From Candidatus Sulfopaludibacter sp. SbA3 (GTDB lineage: Bacteria; Acidobacteriota; Terriglobia; Bryobacterales; Bryobacteraceae): a DNA stretch of 5,866 nt. Below, in pieces: positions 5,361 through 5,866 of the stretch (the first letter of the stretch is position 1; each line of letters starts with the position of its first letter). The position numbers were made by a program, and so were the translations under genes. The notes under the pieces were generated by a model. It ran no database searches. It was not told the origin of the DNA and saw only the letters and a list, made by a program, of their open reading frames with translations. The stretch lies in contig OKRF01000381.1 of the NCBI GenBank assembly GCA_900290315.1, positions 1-5,866 of the forward strand, in the 5' to 3' direction.

Positions 5361-5866
5361 TTAGGATCGCACCAGGCTCGTAGAACTTGCCTCGCCCGCC
5401 ATGGCAGAAATCATATTCCTGGTCGTTTCGAATTCGACTGGCTCGTTCACAAAGATAAGCACTGGAGCCGGTTTTGAAAGCATCGTGGTATCAGTTGAAC
5501 AGACGACCCGTTTCGCCGTCTGTTTGGATGGCTGTGGACCGACCACCAAAGCCGATGAAAAACGCGTTTGGATGGCTGTGGACCGACCACCAAAGCCGAT
5601 GAAAAACGCGCTTGTGGTGTCGCCAATCCTGGTGGCGCAAATTTCAGGAGAGCGTCTTCTTGCTGTTACGAAAAAAGCGTAGCCTCATCGGGAATGCAGA
5701 CTGGCGGGAAAATGGCAAGACCGGAACCGCGCTTCCGCGCTTCTGAAGCACCAGATACAAGGACGTGCACCAATCGGGTATCAGGCGAAGTAGCCAGACA
5801 TGAGTTCTTCAGCGTTACGAAGTCCGAGAAGAGTCCGCTCACCTGAATCGTCCTTCGCCAGAGTGA
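5361..5866 (-). pseudogene. Possible remnant of a disrupted gene, strand unresolved
   Basis: No recognised product. Positions 5287-5360 show nothing. On the minus strand one frame is open from the window edge (5866) for 66 codons, with SDFVTLKNSCLATSPDTRLV and EARKRGSGLAIFPPVCIPDE, to a TAA at 5668-5666. It then continues in the same frame to the 44-bp duplication, after which the next frame carries on (QTAKRVVCSTDTTMLSKPAP, VLIFVNEPVEFETTRNMISA) to a TAA at 5363-5361. If one duplicate copy is removed, the two parts join into one frame with that single internal stop. On the plus strand, removing one copy gives an uninterrupted ATG-to-stop frame of 133 residues from 5401 to 5846 (MAEIIFLVVSNSTGSFTKIS), but no ribosome-binding site precedes it. 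Codon third positions do not favour either strand clearly. I list it to mark the region, not as a firm gene. Confidence 0.25.
5522..5610. repeat. Perfect 44-bp tandem duplication
   Basis: Positions 5522-5565 and 5566-5609 are identical (44 bp, beginning GTTTGGATGG and ending AAAAACGC). The next base (5610, G) also matches the start of the unit, while the bases before and after differ. The perfect identity suggests a recent duplication, or an assembly artefact. Since 44 is not divisible by 3, it shifts any frame crossing it on either strand. There are only two abutting copies and no spacer, so this is not a CRISPR array. Confidence 0.97.

Noticed and set aside
5522..5610. CRISPR repeat or mobile-element terminus
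   Set aside because: Two abutting copies with no spacer, no inverted termini and no transposase; a simple tandem duplication.

Overview
The window looks like chromosomal DNA from a GC-rich soil-type bacterium. The gene set (RimO, a YacG-type zinc protein and PgpA packed head to tail), the frequent TTG starts and the style of the hypothetical proteins make me favour Acidobacteriota, Solibacter/Bryobacter-like. That placement is inference from general familiarity; no marker gene here proves it.

Layout. Positions 1-96 are an AT-rich leader ending in an inverted repeat that reaches the first start codon. Positions 97-1052 (+) hold a membrane-anchored hypothetical gene whose reading frame is broken. 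Positions 1068-2119 (-) hold a second hypothetical gene, probably an exported protein, broken by at least three frameshifts and lacking a normal start codon. The two broken genes converge with only 15 bp between them. The minus-strand one lies directly downstream of an intact Rieske non-haem iron oxygenase (2126-3202, -), with which it was probably co-transcribed. Only 33 bp separate the oxygenase start from the divergent rimO.

The right half is a tight, intact plus-strand operon. rimO (3236-4642) encodes the ribosomal protein S12 methylthiotransferase, yacG (4639-4815) a small Cys4 zinc protein, and pgpA (4805-5272) phosphatidylglycerophosphatase A. The coding regions overlap by 4 and 11 bp, which suggests translational coupling. 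A short GC hairpin starts at the pgpA stop codon.

The last ~580 bp (5287-5866) contain no gene I can recognise. They carry a perfect 44-bp tandem duplication which, because 44 is not a multiple of 3, breaks frames that would otherwise be open on both strands. This is probably another decaying locus.

I see no convincing new multi-gene system. The most notable signals are the concentrated frame damage at 97-2119 beside intact housekeeping genes, a CGCTT triplet repeat whose copy number would switch the first gene between broken and open, and the 44-bp duplication. Sequencing or assembly error must be excluded before any of this damage is called biological.
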